This document shows positions 19,509 to 28,087 of a stretch of DNA of 64,000 bases, piece by piece. Positions within the stretch are counted from its first letter, which is position 1. Each line of letters starts with the position of its first letter. The DNA is from Deltaproteobacteria bacterium (lineage in GTDB: Bacteria; Myxococcota; JADLHZ01). The position numbers were made by a program, and so were the translations under genes. The notes beneath the pieces were generated by a model. The model saw only the letters and a list, made by a program, of their open reading frames with translations. It was not told the origin of the DNA and made no database searches. Where the stretch lies: the NCBI GenBank assembly GCA_020848545.1, contig JADLHZ010000118.1:1-64000 (forward strand). Reading direction: 5' to 3'.

Positions 19509-20531
19509 ATGGGAATCATCGGCAACTTCATCAAGTCGCAGTTCATCGAAGTCATCGAGTGGCTCGATCAAGGCCACGACACGATCGTCTACCGCTTCCC
19601 CGTCCAGGGCCAAGAGATCAAGATGGGCGCACAGCTCACCGTGCGCGAGTCGCAGATGGCCGTGTTCATCAACCAGGGCCAAATGGCCGACGTCTTCAGC
19701 CCGGGCAAGTACACGCTGGCGACCCAAAACCTGCCGGTGCTCACCAAGCTGTTCTCGTGGAAGACCGGCTTCAATAGTCCATTCAAGGCCGAGGTCTACT
19801 TCGTCAACACGAAGCTGTTCACTGATCGCCAATGGGGCACGCCGCAGCCGATCACGCTGCGCGATCCGGAGTTCGGCGCGGTGCGTTTGCGCTGCAACGG
19901 CAACTACACCTTCCGCGTGAAGGATCCGGCGAAGTTCATCAAGGACGTGAGCGGCACCGACGGCAACTTCGAGACCGAAGAGATCGAAGGGCAGATCAAG
20001 CGCGTGTTGCTCTCGAGCTTCACCGACACGCTCGCCGAGCTGAAGATCCCGATGCTCGACCTCGCCACGCAGTTCGACGAAGTCGGCAAGAAGATGAAGG
20101 ACAAGCTGAGCCAAGAGCTCGTCGAGACCTACGGCATCGAGCTGCAGAAGTTCATCATCGCCAGCATCTCGCTGCCGCCCGAGCTCGAAAAAGCGCTCGA
20201 CCAGCGCATCAAGATGAACATGATGGGCGACCCCGACAAGTTCATGAAGTTCCAAATGGCCGAAGCGTTACCGAACGCCGCCGCGCAGCCGAACACGGCC
20301 GTCGGCACCGCGATGGGCATGGCGCAAGCCGCGCAGATGATGGGCATGATGGGCAATATGATGCCCGGCCAGCATCCACAGCAGCAACAACAGCCGCCCG
20401 CGCAAGCCGCGGCGCCCGCCGAAGGCTCGCTCGAAGACAAGCTGAAGAAGCTGAAGGCCGCGTTCGAAGCCGGCCTGCTCGACGAAGCCGAGTTCAAGGC
20501 CAAAAAGCAAAAACTTCTCGACGCTTTCTAA
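19509..20531 (+). CDS. SPFH domain protein with C-terminal SHOCT domain
   Basis: 340 aa. Residues about 25-215 match the SPFH/band-7 fold of the cytoplasmic 'virion core protein/YdjI-like' group: GQEIKMGAQLTVRESQMAVF, GKYTLATQNLPVL, FRVKDPAKFI. There is no N-terminal membrane anchor, unlike stomatin or flotillin. A Gln/Met-rich linker (MMGMMGNMMPGQ, then poly-Gln) joins it to a SHOCT domain at the end (LEDKLKKLKAAFEAGLLDEAEFKAKKQKLL). Such proteins are thought to oligomerise at membranes under stress; no direct role can be assigned. The 3' end runs straight into a palindromic terminator-like element. Confidence 0.88.
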   Translation: MGIIGNFIKSQFIEVIEWLDQGHDTIVYRFPVQGQEIKMGAQLTVRESQMAVFINQGQMADVFSPGKYTLATQNLPVLTKLFSWKTGFNSPFKAEVYFVNTKLFTDRQWGTPQPITLRDPEFGAVRLRCNGNYTFRVKDPAKFIKDVSGTDGNFETEEIEGQIKRVLLSSFTDTLAELKIPMLDLATQFDEVGKKMKDKLSQELVETYGIELQKFIIASISLPPELEKALDQRIKMNMMGDPDKFMKFQMAEALPNAAAQPNTAVGTAMGMAQAAQMMGMMGNMMPGQHPQQQQQPPAQAAAPAEGSLEDKLKKLKAAFEAGLLDEAEFKAKKQKLLDAF

Positions 20532-20654
20532 AAAAACGCCGAGGTTGGTGCAGATGCGAGGCGCGACCGAGTGAGGAGCGCAGGCGTAGCGGAGCTACGT
20601 CGAGCACCGGAACGACAGAGCAACGAAGCAGGTGCGCCAAGATCGGCGTTTTTT
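20531..20654. repeat. Long palindromic element / bidirectional terminator between convergent genes
   Basis: Outer arms 20531-20542 and 20643-20654 are perfect 12-base complements (AAAAAACGCCGA and TCGGCGTTTTTT), giving a T-run on either strand. Inside lie imperfect complementary segments (10 of 15 positions around 20543-20557 and 20628-20642) and a perfect central hairpin, CGTAGC at 20585-20590 with GCTACG at 20594-20599. It overlaps the stop codons of the SPFH gene and the PilZ gene, so it is well placed to end both transcripts. Its length and conserved-looking interior suggest a dispersed genomic repeat rather than a simple terminator. Confidence 0.75.
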
Positions 20655-21660
20655 ACGATCCCGTCGGCGTTTCGGCGAGGCGCGCGGTGATCCGCTGTGC
20701 GTCCTGCTTCGACAAGTTGCGGAACTCGACCGCGGCGCCACGCGTGTTCGTCACGGCGACGATGGTCGCGTCTTCCGGCAGCCACATCACTTCGACGACG
20801 GTGTCGAGCGTGTCGCCTTCGTGCAATTCGATGAGCAGCCCCACCTTATCGCCAGGCTCGAGCACCCGCGACAGGTCGGTCAGGTAGCAGCCGGTCAGCG
20901 AGAGGTCGAAGACCTCGCATTCGTGGCGCTTTTGGTTCTTCTCGAAGCTCGCGCGCAGTTTTTGCGGCTTCGCCTTCTGCCCTTGGCGATGCCCCTCGCT
21001 GACGAAGTGATGGATCTGCGCGATGTCGTGCTCGGTGAGGTGCGCGAATTGAATGCCGATGCCGCGCAACTTCGTGCCGGTTCCCTCGGCGCTGAGTGAC
21101 ATGATGTGCGCCGGCAGGCGGAGGAACTTGTTCGCTCGCAAGTGCATTTGCACGACGATGCGCTGCCCCACCTCGAGCCCGTCGGTCGCGACGGACACGT
21201 ACGCTCCGCGCTCGGAGAGATCCATCGTCTCCCCCTCGCGGCGTTGGCCTTCGAATTCGATGAACGACTTGAGGTTGATGTCGTGCCGCGTCTTCTCGCG
21301 AAAGCCGCGGCCGTCGCCGTGCACGAAGGGTTCGCGGATGTTGCGCTTCAGGAACGGCAGCGAGCAGACGGCGGCGTGAGCAGCGGCGAACCACAGGTAC
21401 ATGCCGCCGTCTTTGACGAAGTATGACGTCGCTGCGGCGATGGCGAGCCAGGCGGCGACGTGGATGTACATCCAAATGAACGCAGCGCGTTGAACCGCGA
21501 TGAGCCCCCACGCGATCGGGATCGCACCGACGGCGAGGATCGTGGCGGGAAAGAAGAACGCCCGCTCGTCGCCGGATTCGGCGAGCCAGGTGACGCACCA
21601 GGCGGCGCTCCCGCCGTAGAGCAGGGCGACGAGCTTCAAGAGTGCAGGCAAGCGAGACAT
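20653..21660 (-). CDS. Membrane protein with two PilZ (c-di-GMP) domains
   Basis: 335 aa. Residues 1-105 contain three or four hydrophobic segments (KLVALLYGGSAAWCVTWLA; FFPATILAVGAIPIAWGLIA; MYIHVAAWLAIAAATSYF). Then come two cytoplasmic PilZ-like domains. The first (about 118-215) has an R-x-x-x-R motif in FREKTR and the D-x-S-x-x-G box as DLSERG, so it could bind c-di-GMP. The second (about 230-330) has the box as DLSLTG but only one Arg in the preceding loop, so binding is doubtful. Likely couples second-messenger level to an envelope or motility process. Its 3' end shares the palindromic element with the SPFH gene. Confidence 0.85.
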   Translation of the reverse strand: MSRLPALLKLVALLYGGSAAWCVTWLAESGDERAFFFPATILAVGAIPIAWGLIAVQRAAFIWMYIHVAAWLAIAAATSYFVKDGGMYLWFAAAHAAVCSLPFLKRNIREPFVHGDGRGFREKTRHDINLKSFIEFEGQRREGETMDLSERGAYVSVATDGLEVGQRIVVQMHLRANKFLRLPAHIMSLSAEGTGTKLRGIGIQFAHLTEHDIAQIHHFVSEGHRQGQKAKPQKLRASFEKNQKRHECEVFDLSLTGCYLTDLSRVLEPGDKVGLLIELHEGDTLDTVVEVMWLPEDATIVAVTNTRGAAVEFRNLSKQDAQRITARLAETPTGS

Positions 21661-21807
21661 CTGCGGGAAAGCGTAGCAGCACGCTGCCCGCGGGCAAGAA
21701 ATCGGAGGAAATTCGCATTCGGCAGGTCGTCGCCAGCGGCGTCAAGCACGCAACTTGGCGGCGAGGAGGCAGATAACCAAGAGGTACAAATTTCGAGGGA
21801 CCCCAGC

Positions 21808-24483
21808 ATGCCGACGATTACGAATCCGCCGCCCGTGACGACGCCGACGACGACAACGCCCGCGACCACCCCGACGCCCGCGACGACGACTCCGGCGACC
21901 ACCACGCCCGTCACCACGACCCCGACGGCGCCGACGCCGCCGTTGCCGCCGGCGAACAATACGACGACCACGCCGCCGGCACCGCCGCCCGCTCCCGCGG
22001 TGAAGCTGCCGGTCGCTGGCGCCGCCGACTCTTCGATCAAGGTGGTGGCGAACACCCGCGGCCCGGACATGACGCGCAACTTCATCACCGCGCTGTCCGG
22101 CGACAACCCGACGACGCGCAAGCCGACCGGCGAGTGGAGCCGCGGCTGGATCATCGTCACGCCCGAGCCGATCGCGAACGGCGTCCGTATCACGGTCGAC
22201 TCAGGCCACGAGAAGAAAGGCGACACCGTCAAGCTGACGCTCGACGCCCGCGTCCGCGCGCAAGTGCCCGATCGCAACGACCCGACGAAGACCCGCACCG
22301 AAGAGCGCGTCATCTCCCTCGAGATCTTGAACGACGGCATCTTGAACGCCGGCACGACGAACCCCTTCGACAACGTCGTCACTTACGAGATCGACTTCGC
22401 CAAGCTGCAAGCGCAGCTGAAGAAGATGGCGCCGAACGCGAACCTCACGCTCGACACCTCGGTGCCGCTCGCGGTGCAGGCGGTGTGGCAGAACAAGAAC
22501 AACCCGGGCTCGTGGGATCACCGTTGGGGCGGCTACGATCGCAACGGCTCGTTCTACCTGCCGTACACCGGTACGCATCAGGCGCCGGGCTCGACGGGCA
22601 ACACCACCGGCACCGCCGCCGTGTCTGGTCCGATGCCGCTCGACATCGGCGTCACGCTCGACGATCAGATCGTGCAGCGCTACCAGAACTGGGACGGCAA
22701 CGAGCAGCAGGACGTGCTCTTGAAGGGCGGCCAGTTCATGAGCCGCGTCGAGAGCGAAGTGAAGGTCGCGGTCCCGTACGACGAAGGCAAGAAGGTGGCG
22801 GCGACCCTCTTCGATCTCGTCAAGCTCCACGGCGATCCGGCGAAAGCTCGCGCCGAGACCGAGAAGCTGTTCGGCAAGGGCTGGACGATCGGCATCAACG
22901 ACGTGCAGCGCTTCTACCAGTTCGATCAAGCCGGCGCGTTCAAGACCGACAAAGACGGTCTGCCGGCCGTCAACCCGATGCTCGATCGTTACTACGATTC
23001 AGCCGACGGCAAGCTCGCCGACAAGGGCATCGCGCTCCGTTTCCGCGAGACGCCGCAAGACAAGGCCGGCCTCGTCAACATCAAGCTGCCGTCGCCGGCG
23101 ACGCTGCCGAACACGACGAACCTCGCGGGCCTCATCGGCCGCTACGACACCGGCGTGCAAACCGTGAAGGGCATCCGCGCGACGCCGGCGGCGCTCGCGG
23201 ACTTCTTCGACTCCGACGACAACTTGAACGCGTTTCGCCACGTCCGCGCCATGATGCCCGGGCTCAAGGCCGAAGAGGTCTTGAAGCCGGCGATGGATCT
23301 CTCGACGAACCGCTACAAGGTGATCTTGGAGCACGACAGCGGCACCAAGATCGAAATCTCGCTCGACCACGTCTCGGCGATCGCGATCGACGAGAAGGGC
23401 AACGCGCGCATGGGCCCGGACGGTAAGCCCATGGTCGCCACCTTCTGGCAGCTCGAGCTCGACCTCGAGCACTTGCAGACGAAGTCGACGAACGTGACGA
23501 CGAGCAACTCGGGCGGTGGCAGCGCTGGCTCGTTCAACGCGACGAACGGCGACTACGCCGAGCAGCAAAAGTGGCTCGACAAGCTCGACAAGAACGCGAC
23601 GCTCTCCGGCCCGCCGCGCGTGCATCAGCCGTCCGACGTCGCCAACCCGTCGATCATCGACAGCGACGCGTACAAGCTGCTGCTCGACGTCGGCCCGAAG
23701 CTGCACAAGTGGATGCTGAACGGCACCGCCACCTCGGCGATTCAAAAGTACGCGACGGCCGCGCGCCTCGTCGGCATCGTCAAGATGGACCCGGCGATGC
23801 AGACCCAGTTCACCAAGGAGGCGGCCGTCTCGCAGAAGTGGAAGGAAGAGCTCGACAAGTCGTTCAAGCCGCAGGAGACCGCGCTCAGCAAGCTGCAAGC
23901 AGACGCTCAGAAGGCGACGCGCGAGCTGACCAAGGCCGCCGTGGTGTTGCGCCGTGAGTACGCTCAGCTCGACAACGAGTGGTGGGGCTTTCAGAGCGCC
24001 GTGCAGACCGCGTGGACGGCGCGCACGAAGGGCAACGCCACGCGCGTCGCCGACGACGATCTCGAGAGCGAGGCCGAGGCGTATCAGCAGATCATCGTCG
24101 GGCTCGACTCGGCGTTCAAATACTACGAACGCAAAGCGGCGCCGCTGAAGATCGACGTCTCCGCCGAGAAGAAGGTGATGGCGGACGTCACTGCGAAGTT
24201 CGACGCGATCATGAAGCAGCACGAGGAGCGCGTGAAGAAGTTCAAGGCGGGCGAGGCCGAGACCGATCCGGCGAAGTCGAAGGCGCTGAAGGACGAAGCG
24301 ACCGGCGACATGACAAAGAAGCTCACCGAGGCGATGAACGCGTTCAACACCTTCTTGAACGAAGCGCAGACGATGAAGGCGTTGAAGACGCTGAAGGTCG
24401 AGCTCATCGGCACCGCCGAGCAAAAGGCGACGCTCATGCGCTCCGACAATCTGTGGGCGAGCCAAGCGGCCGCCGGAATCTAA
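21808..24483 (+). CDS. Large hypothetical protein with a CYTH-like domain
   Basis: 891 aa; GAGGGA precedes the ATG at 21808. No signal peptide. Residues 5-65 are a Thr/Pro low-complexity run (TTTPATTPTPATTTP). About 70-310 is an unfamiliar, probably beta-rich region. About 312-555 resembles a CYTH/triphosphate-tunnel domain: the hallmark E-x-E-x-K as ESEVK, YYDSADGKLADKGIALRFR, NIKLPS, then EISLDHV and the acidic strand QLELDLEH. About 590-891 is mainly helical, probably coiled coil (LSKLQADAQKATRELTKAAV). CYTH enzymes act on triphosphates (thiamine-PPP, cAMP synthesis, polyphosphate), but here the role is unknown. The next gene is convergent with a 9-base gap. Confidence 0.68.
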   Translation: MPTITNPPPVTTPTTTTPATTPTPATTTPATTTPVTTTPTAPTPPLPPANNTTTTPPAPPPAPAVKLPVAGAADSSIKVVANTRGPDMTRNFITALSGDNPTTRKPTGEWSRGWIIVTPEPIANGVRITVDSGHEKKGDTVKLTLDARVRAQVPDRNDPTKTRTEERVISLEILNDGILNAGTTNPFDNVVTYEIDFAKLQAQLKKMAPNANLTLDTSVPLAVQAVWQNKNNPGSWDHRWGGYDRNGSFYLPYTGTHQAPGSTGNTTGTAAVSGPMPLDIGVTLDDQIVQRYQNWDGNEQQDVLLKGGQFMSRVESEVKVAVPYDEGKKVAATLFDLVKLHGDPAKARAETEKLFGKGWTIGINDVQRFYQFDQAGAFKTDKDGLPAVNPMLDRYYDSADGKLADKGIALRFRETPQDKAGLVNIKLPSPATLPNTTNLAGLIGRYDTGVQTVKGIRATPAALADFFDSDDNLNAFRHVRAMMPGLKAEEVLKPAMDLSTNRYKVILEHDSGTKIEISLDHVSAIAIDEKGNARMGPDGKPMVATFWQLELDLEHLQTKSTNVTTSNSGGGSAGSFNATNGDYAEQQKWLDKLDKNATLSGPPRVHQPSDVANPSIIDSDAYKLLLDVGPKLHKWMLNGTATSAIQKYATAARLVGIVKMDPAMQTQFTKEAAVSQKWKEELDKSFKPQETALSKLQADAQKATRELTKAAVVLRREYAQLDNEWWGFQSAVQTAWTARTKGNATRVADDDLESEAEAYQQIIVGLDSAFKYYERKAAPLKIDVSAEKKVMADVTAKFDAIMKQHEERVKKFKAGEAETDPAKSKALKDEATGDMTKKLTEAMNAFNTFLNEAQTMKALKTLKVELIGTAEQKATLMRSDNLWASQAAAGI

Positions 24484-24492
24484 GGGACGGCG

Positions 24493-26343
24493 CTACTTCG
24501 GCAAGAGGGGCTTACGCCCTTCTTCCTTCTTCTCTTCTTCCGGCGCCGGCTCCTCTGCCTTCTTCTCTTCCTTCTTGAGGACGCGCTTCTTCGGGTCCTC
24601 TTTCTTCGGCTCTTCCTTCTTCGGTTCGGCCGGCTTCGCTTCTTCCTTCTTCACTTCCGGCTTCTTCGGCTCGACGGGAGCAGGCGCCGGAGCGGGCTTC
24701 GGCTCTTCCTTCTTCGGCTCGACCGGCGCGGGCTTCGGCTCGGCGGGCTTCTCTTCCTTCGGGACGAGCGGCTTCGGACCACCAGCGGGCTTCGGCTCTT
24801 CCTTCGGGACGAGCGGCTTCGGACCACCGGCAGGCTTCGGCTCTTCCTTCTTCGGCTCGGGCGCCGGCGTGGGTTTCGGCTCTTCCTTTTTCGGCTCTTC
24901 CTTCGGAGTCAGGGGCTTCGGGCCCTTCTCTTCCTTCTTCGGCTCAGGTGCGGGCGCTGGCGCAGGGGTCGGCTCCACCGGCAGCGGCTTCGGCTCGTCG
25001 ACCTTCTCTTCGACCGGCGGCGGCGGCGTTGGCGGCGGCTCTTCCTTCTTCGGCTCTTCCTTCTTCGGGAGCTTCTTCGGCTCCTTGCCTTCGTTCTTCT
25101 GCAGCACGACGAACTCGACACGGCGGTTCTTCGCCTTGCCTTCCGGCGTTCTGTTCGACGCGATCGGCTTGTCTTGGCCGAAGCCCTTCGCTTGCAGGCG
25201 CGACTTCTCGACGCCCTTCGACACGAGATAGCCGAGCACGGCTTCGGCGCGCTCGTTCGACAGCGCCTGGTTGCGCTGCCGGGTGCCTTCGATGTCGGTG
25301 TGGCCGTGCACCGCGACGAGCTCGATCTCGACGTGGCGCTTCATGAAGTTCGCGAGCTCGTCGAGCACCGCCGAGTACTCGGGCAAGATGTCTGCCTTGT
25401 TCGTCTCGAAGCGCGCTTGCCGCGTGAGGATCTTGTTGTCCTCGAGCACGACCTCGGGGCAGCCCTGGTTCGATGCCGGGCCTGGCTCGGCGGGGCACTT
25501 GTCCTTGTCGTCGGTGACGCCGTCGCCGTCTTGATCCGGCGGCGGGCAGCCGTTGTACTCGGCGAGGCCAGGCACGTCGGGGCACTGGTCCTTGTCGTCC
25601 ATGATGCCGTCGCCGTCGCTGTCGACCGGCGGCGGGCAGCCTTCGTACGCGGCTTCGCCCGGAATGTCGGGGCACTTGTCGTCTTCGTCGTAGATGCTGT
25701 CGCCGTCGCGATCGACGCGGTACGGCTTGCCGCCGAACGAGTACATGAAGCCGCCGGTGACGATGCCGTTGACGAAGTAGCCGAAGCTGCGGTTGGTGCC
25801 GACGGCCGGGTTGGCCGACGGATGAAAGAGGCCCTTGAACTCGGCGCGGAACGCGAGGTCTTTCCAGATCGCGATCTTGACGCCGGCTTGGAAGTGACCT
25901 TCCAAGAAAGCGACATTGGCGACCTGCGAGGTGTAGATCATGCCGCCGAAGCCGATGCCCAAGTACGGCCGCACGCGGAACTGCAAGAGATCGAAGTTGA
26001 CGTCCAAGTGCGGGTTCAACGCGACGATGTTGAGCGTGCGATCGGACGAGCTCGTCGGCGTGATGCCGAAGCCGACCTCGATCGAGAGCGGCCGCAACAC
26101 GCGGTAGCCGACGCGGATGTCGCCGTGGAAGGCGTTGTTCAAACCCTGCGCGTCTTGACCGGCGCGAAACAAATGCGCGCCAACGTTGATGCCGAGCTCG
26201 ACCGCGAACTGGCGGTTCTCGCCCACGCTCTTCTTCTGGTCTTCGGTGAGCTGCACCGGCGGCGCCGTTTGGGCGGAAGCAACGCTGCACAGCAGGGGGA
26301 CGACGGCGGCGAAAACAAGCGGCAAGGCGCGGCAGAGCAGCAT
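24493..26343 (-). CDS. OmpA-family outer-membrane protein with TSP3 repeats and a long Lys/Glu/Pro tail
   Basis: 616 aa from the ATG at 26343, which gives a signal peptide ending in VASAQ. Order of parts: an N-terminal beta-barrel of about 200 aa (YRVLRPLSIEVGFGI, RPYLGIGFGGMIY), three thrombospondin-type-3 calcium-binding repeats (DRDGDSIYDEDDKCPD, DSDGDGIMDDKDQCPD, DQDGDGVTDDKDKCP), then an OmpA peptidoglycan-binding domain (VHGHTDIEGTRQRNQALSNERA, NRRVEFVV). The last 190 or so residues are repeats of KKEEPKP and GPKPLVPKEE. OmpA domains normally end the protein, so this tail is unusual; it may extend into the periplasm or bind other proteins. Divergent from pilA. Confidence 0.92.
   Translation of the reverse strand: MLLCRALPLVFAAVVPLLCSVASAQTAPPVQLTEDQKKSVGENRQFAVELGINVGAHLFRAGQDAQGLNNAFHGDIRVGYRVLRPLSIEVGFGITPTSSSDRTLNIVALNPHLDVNFDLLQFRVRPYLGIGFGGMIYTSQVANVAFLEGHFQAGVKIAIWKDLAFRAEFKGLFHPSANPAVGTNRSFGYFVNGIVTGGFMYSFGGKPYRVDRDGDSIYDEDDKCPDIPGEAAYEGCPPPVDSDGDGIMDDKDQCPDVPGLAEYNGCPPPDQDGDGVTDDKDKCPAEPGPASNQGCPEVVLEDNKILTRQARFETNKADILPEYSAVLDELANFMKRHVEIELVAVHGHTDIEGTRQRNQALSNERAEAVLGYLVSKGVEKSRLQAKGFGQDKPIASNRTPEGKAKNRRVEFVVLQKNEGKEPKKLPKKEEPKKEEPPPTPPPPVEEKVDEPKPLPVEPTPAPAPAPEPKKEEKGPKPLTPKEEPKKEEPKPTPAPEPKKEEPKPAGGPKPLVPKEEPKPAGGPKPLVPKEEKPAEPKPAPVEPKKEEPKPAPAPAPVEPKKPEVKKEEAKPAEPKKEEPKKEDPKKRVLKKEEKKAEEPAPEEEKKEEGRKPLLPK
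24500..25080. repeat. Degenerate Lys/Glu/Pro-coding repeat (OmpA tail)
   Basis: The 3' part of the ompA-like gene is built of short repeated blocks coding for PKKEEPKP-type units. A longer tandem pair coding for KPAGGPKPLVPKEE lies at about 24750-24840. The repeats stay in frame. Confidence 0.8.
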
Positions 26344-26367
26344 GATCGTTCTATGTTCCAATGGGCT

Positions 26368-26412
26368 ATGTGTGCGCGGGACCTGCGAAATGCGGCGCGT
26401 CATCGCACACAT
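26368..26412. promoter_or_regulatory. Inverted repeat upstream of the ompA-like gene
   Basis: ATGTGTGCG at 26368-26376 and its exact complement CGCACACAT at 26404-26412, 27 bases apart, 25-69 bases upstream of the OmpA start. Could be an operator or an RNA stem in its leader. Confidence 0.35.
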
Positions 26413-26456
26413 CCATACAAATAGAAAGAACAAATTCCGTCACCTTCGCTGACCCA

Positions 26457-26481
26457 GGGGTGCCGATATTCGGCACTCCCC
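26457..26481. repeat. Stem-loop in the ompA-pilA intergenic region
   Basis: GGGGTGCCGA, a 3-base loop, then TCGGCACTCCCC forms about a 10-bp stem with one wobble. There is no T-run, so it is not a typical terminator. It lies upstream of the sigma-54-like site of pilA, on the side where an activator might bind. Confidence 0.5.
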
Positions 26482-26537
26482 GCGGCTCCCCCGGACGAAA
26501 AAGGCAGCGTTTTCAGGGGCTCAAGCGACGCTCGGGC

Positions 26538-26553
26538 TTGGCACCGCGCTTGA
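26538..26553 (+). promoter_or_regulatory. Sigma-54-like promoter for pilA
   Basis: TTGGCAC, five bases, TTGA: the invariant GG (26540-26541) is exactly 10 bases from the -12 position (26552-26553), which reads GA instead of the usual GC. Expected start near 26564, leaving a leader of about 84 bases before the pilA ATG. Myxococcus and Pseudomonas pilA are sigma-54 dependent, controlled by PilS/PilR. Confidence 0.5.
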
Positions 26554-26647
26554 AGTCAGGGGTAACGCCGACAGCAAAAAAGTTGCCGGTCAGCGTGTGG
26601 CTGGTAACTCAGTGGGTACTTTAGAAACACAACCAACGGAGAATCAC

Positions 26648-27166
26648 ATGAAGGCAATGCAACGAGGCTTTACGCTCATCGAGCTCATGATCGTCGTCGC
26701 GATTATCGGCATCTTGGCCGCGATCGCGATCCCGAACTTCAACCGCTTCCAAGCGAAGTCGAAGCAATCGGAAGCGAAGACCAACCTGAAGGCGATCTTC
26801 ACCGCCGCCAAAGCGCGCGTCGCCGAGAAGGATGACTACGCGAACCCGGTGGGCGCTACGGCGTTCACGCAAATCGGCTGGGCGCCGGAGCCGGGCAACC
26901 GCTACCTGTACAACTACGCCGGCGCGACCATCGCGCGTGACGCTCGCTTCGGCGGTGCGGCTCCGGCGTGCGTCGCTGGTACTGCCACGGCGGTCGGTGC
27001 GACCCCGAAGGAATTCATGGCGGTCGCCTGCGGCAACGTCGACTCGGACGTGTTCATCGACCAATGGCGCATCAACGGCTACAACTTCCTCTGGAACTCG
27101 TCGGCGCTGACGCAAGCGACGCAAGCGGGTACCGACAACGAAAACACGAACGACGTTTCGCTCTAA
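26648..27166 (+). CDS. pilA: Type IV major pilin PilA
   Basis: 172 aa. The start at 26648 has GGAGAA before it and gives a short class-III leader, MKAMQRG, cut before Phe (the G/FTLIE site of prepilin peptidase). Glu5 of the mature protein is present and the N-terminal helix ([19 protein letters not shown]) forms the pilus core. The C-terminal globular part carries two Cys (in ACVAG and ACGNVD) that probably form the D-region disulphide. The next gene begins 33 bases downstream with no visible terminator, so readthrough into the pilGHI-like genes is likely. The assembly motor genes (pilB, pilT, pilC) are not in the window. Confidence 0.95.
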   Translation: MKAMQRGFTLIELMIVVAIIGILAAIAIPNFNRFQAKSKQSEAKTNLKAIFTAAKARVAEKDDYANPVGATAFTQIGWAPEPGNRYLYNYAGATIARDARFGGAAPACVAGTATAVGATPKEFMAVACGNVDSDVFIDQWRINGYNFLWNSSALTQATQAGTDNENTNDVSL

Positions 27167-27199
27167 TCGTTCGGGCTTCGCTCCCTCCTTTCTTTCCTC

Positions 27200-28087
27200 A
27201 TGAGCTCTCGGCGTTTCACCCTGCGTGAGCTCTCACCGATCCTCTTCATCCTCATCAGCGCGGCAGTGTCGCAGATGGCGCTCCGCCACGCCGAGCGCGC
27301 GAAGAGCGATCGTCTCGCCTTGCCCATCGTCGTGCCGAACCGCGCGCTCGCGCTGACCGCAGCGCTCGGGTACGAAGCCTTCGCCGCCGACATGCTATGG
27401 CTGCACGCGCTCGAGTACTTTGGCGACAACCGCTACGCCCAGGGCGGCTACCCGGCGCTCGTGCCGTTGTTCGTGCGCATCACCGACATCGACGATCGCT
27501 TCTGCGCCGTCTATCGCCAGGCGGGGCTCGCGCTGACGATCAACGAAGTGAAGCGGGTGGACGTCGCCAACGATCTTCTGCGCCGAGGCACGGAGATGTG
27601 CCCCGACGACGCCTACATCCCGTTCATCTTGGGCTTCAACTTGTACTTCTTCCAGAGGAAGTACGAGGAGGCGTCGCTCGCGCTCTTCGAAGCCGCCGGC
27701 CGGCCGGGGGCACCGCCGTGGGTGGGCGAGCTCGCGAGCCGCGTCGCCGGCAGCGTCGAGGATCTCTACGCGATGGAGCTCTTGCTCTCGGCGATGGTCG
27801 ACGCGCAGACCGACGAGCGCGCGAGGGATCAGATGGAGCGGCGGCTCCTGCGCGTGCAGACGGAGCAGGCGCTGCGCAAAGTGGACGAAGCGCTGCGCCA
27901 GGCGAAGGCCGCGGGGAAGGACGCAAGCAGCGTGGCTGCGCTCGTGCGCCAAGGCTTCCTCGCCGAGGCGCCGAAGGATCCCTCGGGCGGGCAGATCGTG
28001 ATCAAAGACGGCGAGGCCGCCACGACCAAGTACAAGGATCGCTTGCGCCTCGAGCAGAACGACGTGTTTCGGGAGGTCTGGGAATGA
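27200..28087 (+). CDS. Membrane-anchored TPR-like protein in the PilG position
   Basis: 295 aa. A single N-terminal membrane segment (ELSPILFILISAAVSQMAL) is followed by a helical periplasmic or cytoplasmic domain with TPR-like character (CAVYRQAGLALTINEVKRVD, AYIPFILGFNLYFFQRKYEEA). By position between pilA and an ABC ATPase it corresponds to Myxococcus PilG, a protein needed for pilus export but without a known activity. This assignment rests on synteny, not on recognised sequence. Its stop overlaps the start of the ATPase gene by 4 bases (ATGA). Confidence 0.75.
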   Translation: MSSRRFTLRELSPILFILISAAVSQMALRHAERAKSDRLALPIVVPNRALALTAALGYEAFAADMLWLHALEYFGDNRYAQGGYPALVPLFVRITDIDDRFCAVYRQAGLALTINEVKRVDVANDLLRRGTEMCPDDAYIPFILGFNLYFFQRKYEEASLALFEAAGRPGAPPWVGELASRVAGSVEDLYAMELLLSAMVDAQTDERARDQMERRLLRVQTEQALRKVDEALRQAKAAGKDASSVAALVRQGFLAEAPKDPSGGQIVIKDGEAATTKYKDRLRLEQNDVFREVWE

